NCBI GenBank assembly: GCA_949317995.1
Contig: OX439037.1
Location: forward strand, 72,789,762 to 72,853,761
Origin: Acholoe squamosa
Lineage: Eukaryota; Annelida; Polychaeta; Phyllodocida; Polynoidae
Direction of reading: 5' to 3'
DNA length: 64,000 nucleotides
Positions 59,850 to 64,000 of this stretch are shown in pieces (the stretch's first letter is position 1; each line of letters starts with the position of its first letter). The notes beneath the pieces were generated by a model that made no database searches, was not told the DNA's origin, and was given only the letters and a program-made list of their open reading frames with translations. Made by a program: the position numbers and the translations under genes.

Positions 59850-61055
59850 CATTGAGGGTTATTAGGTGTACAATGTGATCGAATATTGAAAATAGCTTTG
59901 AAATATACATTAACACCTCGGGTCTTTTAAGTCATAGACTTAACCTGCTCCATCTTTAATTTGGGAAATGTAGCAATGGCATGATATACACATTTAATTA
60001 TCAGTGGTTCTGATCTTTATGTAAAATTGTATTGCATACAATAGTAGTTACAGGGAGGCATTTACATGAGGATATTTTAGGTAAATTAAAAGGCAGCACA
60101 TTATAATGTCTAGTGTCTCCTGAGTACCTGAAATAGGTCAGTACAATAAGGTACCCCACTTAATTGTGTAGTGGTACACATGGTACAGGTATGCCAGTTA
60201 TGTGAATAAGTAGAGCGGAATAGGATGGTTGTTGAGAAAGGTTTAGTTGTGTAGTATATACACTGTGAGTGGTAAGTGCTATACATCTACAGCAAAGGTT
60301 GCTGGCAGCTATGGTTCCAGTAGAATTTGTTGTAGGTCTACAGCATCTCCTGTATATGTGACATGAACTGGGAAAAGGGACCTAAATGCACCCTGCACTA
60401 AGGACCTTTTTCGCAGATCCTGTCACATATGCTGGATGTCCACAGCAATATTTGCTGTAATGTTGTATTTACAGCAACAAAGTTGGTTCTTGTACAGCAA
60501 AACCTAACGTATTTTAGACTACAACAACTTCTACTGTATGATCACAGCAAGATTAGTTATAGGCATACATTCACTTTTTACAGCGATAGGCCTTCAAAAA
60601 GCCTTGGTCGCAACTATAGCGAGTTATACATCTCAAAGTGGGCGATACATATAGGAGTGGTCTGCTACCAACAAAAGTTGGGAAATCTAATGTGAAAGAG
60701 AAAGATGGAGACTGAGACTGCTTGCAATATCATATCTCTTTGGGAAAAGATGATTGATAGGGGGAGTGGACATGTCGTTATTCCTCGCCGTAGAAGCAGA
60801 GCTCGTCGTCCAAACTTTTTATGTACACTTGCTTACATGAGGAGGTTTACAAGGAAATGTAGAAGGTAAAGGAACTTGTCATAGTTTCAGAAAGTGAGAG
60901 TTGCTAACACAGATGTCACTAAAACACACACTGGTAGGCAGTTGATTGGGAGACAAAGTTTATAAATGTGAGTTGTGAAGAAGGCAGTTGAAGAAGGCAG
61001 TATGTGAAAATTTGAGCCTGTTGTGGCTATGTTGTGCTTGAGGGAGAAAAAAAGA
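59850..61055. other. Spacer with scattered ACAGCAA words
   Basis: ACAGCAA/ACAGCGA recurs irregularly between 60289 and 60580 without a fixed period. Nothing else was recognised. Confidence 0.35.
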
Positions 61056-61057
61056 CC

Positions 61058-61059
<2 letters not shown>

Positions 61060-61121
<62 letters not shown>
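61060..61121. repeat. (GA)n microsatellite
   Basis: About 31 uninterrupted GA/AG dinucleotides, ending 120 bp before the 3' splice site of the main exon. Antisense open frames reading poly Ser-Leu across it are artefacts. Confidence 0.97.
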
Positions 61122-61125
<4 letters not shown>

Positions 61126-61179
61126 GGTACATGTATGGCAGTGACTGTTTTCACTTTATATTGACTAACATATTAACCC

Positions 61180-61240
61180 TCATGTTCTTATCTTCCTCCT
61201 CCCACTCCTGCTTCCTCGTTCACGGCATCATAACCTTCAG
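61180..61240 (+). other. 3' splice site of the large exon
   Basis: A pyrimidine-rich tract (CTTATCTTCCTCCTCCC and on) leads to TAACCTTCAG at 61231-61240. The TAA in this signal is in frame with the downstream long frame, so coding cannot extend upstream without splicing. Confidence 0.65.
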
Positions 61241-61245
61241 TCTAC

Positions 61246-62465
61246 ATGGTGGCCTCCAACTCCAAGATGAACCTGTTCAAGAAAGCCCGCTCTCGCTCTC
61301 CGTCTTTCGACATTCCGAAGCTGTGTCTGTCCCGGCAGAAGAGGACCGAGGTCGCCCCTCCAGACGTGGTGGCCGACGAGTCTTCCACGGGCTCCGACCG
61401 CGCCGATGGCGCTGCCGCGGCAGACTCAGATGCAGGAATGTGTAACGACGACAGCAGCGGCGGAAGTGGACTCCGCAGCCCAACTTCCGGTGGCAGCGGT
61501 TCACTTCCGGCGCAAGGCGGAAGTGCGGGGAGAGCGCGGGGTGGTATACAACATGGCGGAGGGAGTCTGCAGGGTATGGGGAGTAGCTCTGAATCAGGCA
61601 GTGGCTGGTCACGAGGGCCGTCTGAGGATTTACCCTCAAGTCCTGGAGGACCAAGAAGACCTCAGCATCCTCCTCCTGGGGATGGAAGGGGCAAAAAGTC
61701 GCCCATATCCACCTCCAGTAGCCTAGAGGTGCCTCAATTACCCCGCATCCGCTCCTCAAGCTTTGACACGAGCACCCTGCACCATGACGACCAGGCCATA
61801 GCTGATAACACGTTATCTGTGCCTGACACCATGCGCTCCAAGTCCTTTGATGCCAGCTACAGTTCTGAGGAGTATGTCTCTGATAAGGAGACATTCTCTT
61901 CCTCCTTCTTCTTGGCATTGCCCAAATACTATCGCCGCCGTTCGCTGGAGATCCCCCGGCTCTGCATCCATTGTGTACACATTGAGGCCTTATATAGTCA
62001 GGAGAACACTCCCACCTCCCCAGGAGGCAACAAGTTTGACCTCGATAAGATGAAAGTCTCCAGTTTTGCTTACGATTCCATGGACGATGACTTCAGCAGT
62101 GAAGACGAGGAGGACGATGTGGACTCATCGTCAGCAGCACCCATGGAGGTGTCCCTGAATTGTGGTGTGAAAATGTCGCTAACCCCTCCTCCCACTGACG
62201 GCTCCAGTGACCTGTCTCGTGAGCCGAGTGAGGAGGACGGATGTAGTGTATTAACCCTTGCCGTGCCCATGTGGAAACCGCGCTCGTCCTCAATGGACGC
62301 GGCCTACATGCAGGTGCCGGGATTCGACGAGCGGCGAGGCTCGTTCGACCCCTCCTGCATGCTCGACGTGCCCGTACAGCCCAGATCTTCTTCTGTCGAT
62401 GTTGCTTTACCTACCCCGGAGACCTCCCATTATAAGGCCATTACAACCACCAAGGCTGAGGACAG
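61246..62465 (+). CDS. Large 5' exon of a serine-rich, multi-motif signalling-type protein
   Basis: This exon is the strongest gene evidence in the window. It is open for about 406 codons, GC-rich, and ends at a 5' splice site. Residues 1-33 are basic with RSPSFDIPKLC. Residues 45-150 are Ser/Gly-rich and probably disordered. Then comes a repeated module of hydrophobic-x-V/L-P followed a few residues later by R-x-x-S-hydrophobic-D/E: LEVP with RSSSFD (160-174), LSVP with RSKSFD (190-202), LALP with RRSLEIP (223-237), LAVP with RSSSMD (338-351), MQVP with RRGSFD (355-368) and LDVP with RSSSVD (373-385). RLCIHCVHIEAL at 238-249 holds a Cys-x-x-Cys. An acidic block sits near 275-292. R-x-x-S is the known target form of basophilic kinases, so these are likely phosphorylation sites. 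From memory only, the pattern recalls the N-terminal extension of rdgA-type diacylglycerol kinases. I could not verify this and give no symbol. The ATG at 61246 has a weak context (T at -3), so translation may begin in an upstream exon. Confidence 0.85.
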
Positions 62466-62471
62466 GTAACC
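62464..62471 (+). other. 5' splice site ending the large exon
   Basis: GAGGACAG|GTAACC matches a donor consensus, with GT at 62466-62467. The TAA that seems to stop the long frame (62467-62469) is made from this donor. The coding sequence therefore very probably leaves here in phase 2 and continues in an exon beyond the window. Confidence 0.7.
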
Positions 62472-64000
62472 CAGCACTTTCTAAATATATTTTTTTTTAA
62501 TTGTTACTTCACTTGTTAGAAGCACATCGTGTGGTTTAAACAGGGCTTATTTCCTAGATGGAGATTTTTGTGCTTCAACTAAAAGATCCGGCATTAATCT
62601 ACAGTTAAAAGACATTAGGGAGAGGTACTTAAAAAGCACAAGTCGCATCTTAGGTTGTATGGGGTGCATATTATATATCTGCACTTGGCACAACTTATGG
62701 TGGGACTTTATGGCTCACTCTCACCAAAAATGTGTCTTTTTAACTGTAGACATTTTTTACCATTGGCAAATGCCGCCACAGTTGACTTCAAATGAAATAG
62801 CCTCCAAAACCTTTGACTTTTTCTCCAAAAGCGTGGTGAAACTTGTGTCTTTTTCCAACTTGTCTATGCCATAGCTTGTCTGTCGTTTTTGTTACAGTGT
62901 TAACAAAGTGCTCAACTTCTTGTCATTGAAGTTTACAAAACAACATAAAGATGCAATTGGATAGTGCTCCACCTAAGTAAATACAAATGGAACTCTTTAG
63001 CTAAATAATATGAAAATCCTCATATTTTGAAAATGACGCTAGTTGTCAATGAATAGGCATTGTGTATATTTACCTTGTACATGTACACATATAGGCCTAT
63101 ACACCGAGTGAATACACCCAAGAACACCCTCAAATGCTTGCACGTTGCAGGAAAGTCCCTAGATGGGGACAACTTTGTTGCCAAAGGCAGATGAGAAGAC
63201 TGTTCAACTGGTTATCTATTGGAAGCAGCCCTACGTAGGTGTATTGAAAATACAAAGAGAAACATAGTCTAAGGGTGATTAGGGGTTAAGTGATGTTCGA
63301 TCTTGAAGTAAGACGAGTTTTCCTGGAAATTTTGATTGTATAATGGTGGAATTTCTGATCTAAAGGTGTATTGTATTGTCTTCGATCTATAAAGACACCA
63401 AATTGGACACAAATCAATATCAGCTTCCTACCCAGAATATAAGTAGCGTACATACCGGTATTTAAGATGGCACTCCGTAGATCTTGGCTTGTGTATTTAA
63501 GAAGAGGATTTGGTTCATAGTTTTAGTGGGAATCATAACGATCAAAGTCGAAATGAGACACATAATCTGGAAAAGGTAGACCATTCACAACTGATTCCTG
63601 TATTTACAAAAATTACAGACCCTATATGTGTAGAAAGTAGGGCAAATGACCATCATATGTGAAGGATCAGCTTTGCTAGGCAAACTTTCCCCTCTACTTA
63701 TATATATCTTCATGGTTCATACATCCATGCATTTACTGAAACAAATACTGAGCCAATGTCTTTAGCTTAGCTCTGGTAAAGGGGAAGTAGAAAGGGAGTC
63801 TATTAATTCACAAGAGGATGGAACCGGTGGCAAATCGACCATTTTGTGGCAAGGTGAGGCTCGGCTCAGTAAGTCGCCACGGCATCCAATATGGCCCTAC
63901 ATCCGGGTAATCAGCAGTCACGTGACCCTCGCCCTACCGGAAGTAAGCGCGTGAGAGAATCGATGGGCGATAATAGGAGCAAAAAGCTATCGGCAAGGTG
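62466..64000 (+). other. Presumed intron of the same gene
   Basis: AT-rich, with no exon I can support. The final 170 bp (from about 63830) become GC- and CpG-richer (CGGCTCAGTAAGTCGCCACG, GTCACGTGACCCTCGCCC). This could be a regulatory patch or another repeat cut by the window edge. Confidence 0.45.

Noticed and set aside
60887..61154. Minus-strand frames with long Ser-Leu runs
   Set aside because: Direct translation of the (GA)n microsatellite.
61277..61918. 213-codon minus-strand open frame
   Set aside because: It is antisense to the well-supported + strand exon, with Arg/Ser/Cys-rich content typical of a complementary frame.

Overview
The window is animal nuclear DNA. The evidence is intron-type splice signals, no operon-like gene packing, long non-coding stretches, many miniature inverted-repeat transposons, minisatellites and a decayed LINE. 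The overall character is AT-leaning with small GC-rich islands. The repeat types suggest a marine invertebrate, but I cannot name the species or phylum from sequence alone. Almost all open frames in the window are chance or repeat translations.

The only protein-coding feature I would defend strongly is near the right end. It is a large 5' exon on the + strand (61241-62465) encoding about 406 residues of a serine-rich, low-complexity protein. The exon carries seven basic-serine motifs of the type R-x-x-S-hydrophobic-D/E, six of them preceded by a short hydrophobic-x-V/L-P element. It lies between a good 3' splice site and a good 5' splice site, and its apparent stop codon belongs to the intron, so the gene continues past the window. 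A short exon with a good ATG context at 16466-16526 ends in the phase that would join this one in frame, which makes it a candidate upstream first exon. If so, most of 16.5-61.2 kb is one intron. Weaker coding candidates lie at 24136-24432 (+), 34763-35245 (-) and 57259-57327 (-).

Layout: 0-1.4 kb holds copies of a foldback MITE with TTAA/CCCT ends (piggyBac-like). 2.6-7.24 kb is a 4.6-kb element with 28-bp terminal inverted repeats, a frameshifted exon, a 375-bp tandem array and 12 copies of a GGTACGTTAATGA motif. More MITE copies lie at 7.6, 9.4-9.85, 14.4, 18.9, 23.3, 29.3, 30.9, 34.3, 43.5 and 50.7 kb. 15.5-16.5 kb is GC-richer with the candidate first exon. 17.0-21.7 kb is a repeat-dense block: a MITE carrying TGACGTCA in both ends, an array of about 20-bp palindromic units, a 45-bp array, and an 88-bp array split by a foldback insertion. 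29.5-30.1 kb is a GC-rich island with clustered GGCGTACGCC palindromes. 46.0-47.2 kb is a 5'-truncated LINE reverse transcriptase on the minus strand. 52.4-53.3 kb is a 23-bp satellite array split by another hairpin-bearing insertion. 53.6, 57.9 and 59.3-59.7 kb hold further inverted-repeat elements. 61.06 kb is a (GA)n run just before the main exon. The remaining stretches showed nothing I could identify.

No RNA gene, CRISPR array or operon is supported. All coordinates of decayed elements are approximate because they were found by eye.
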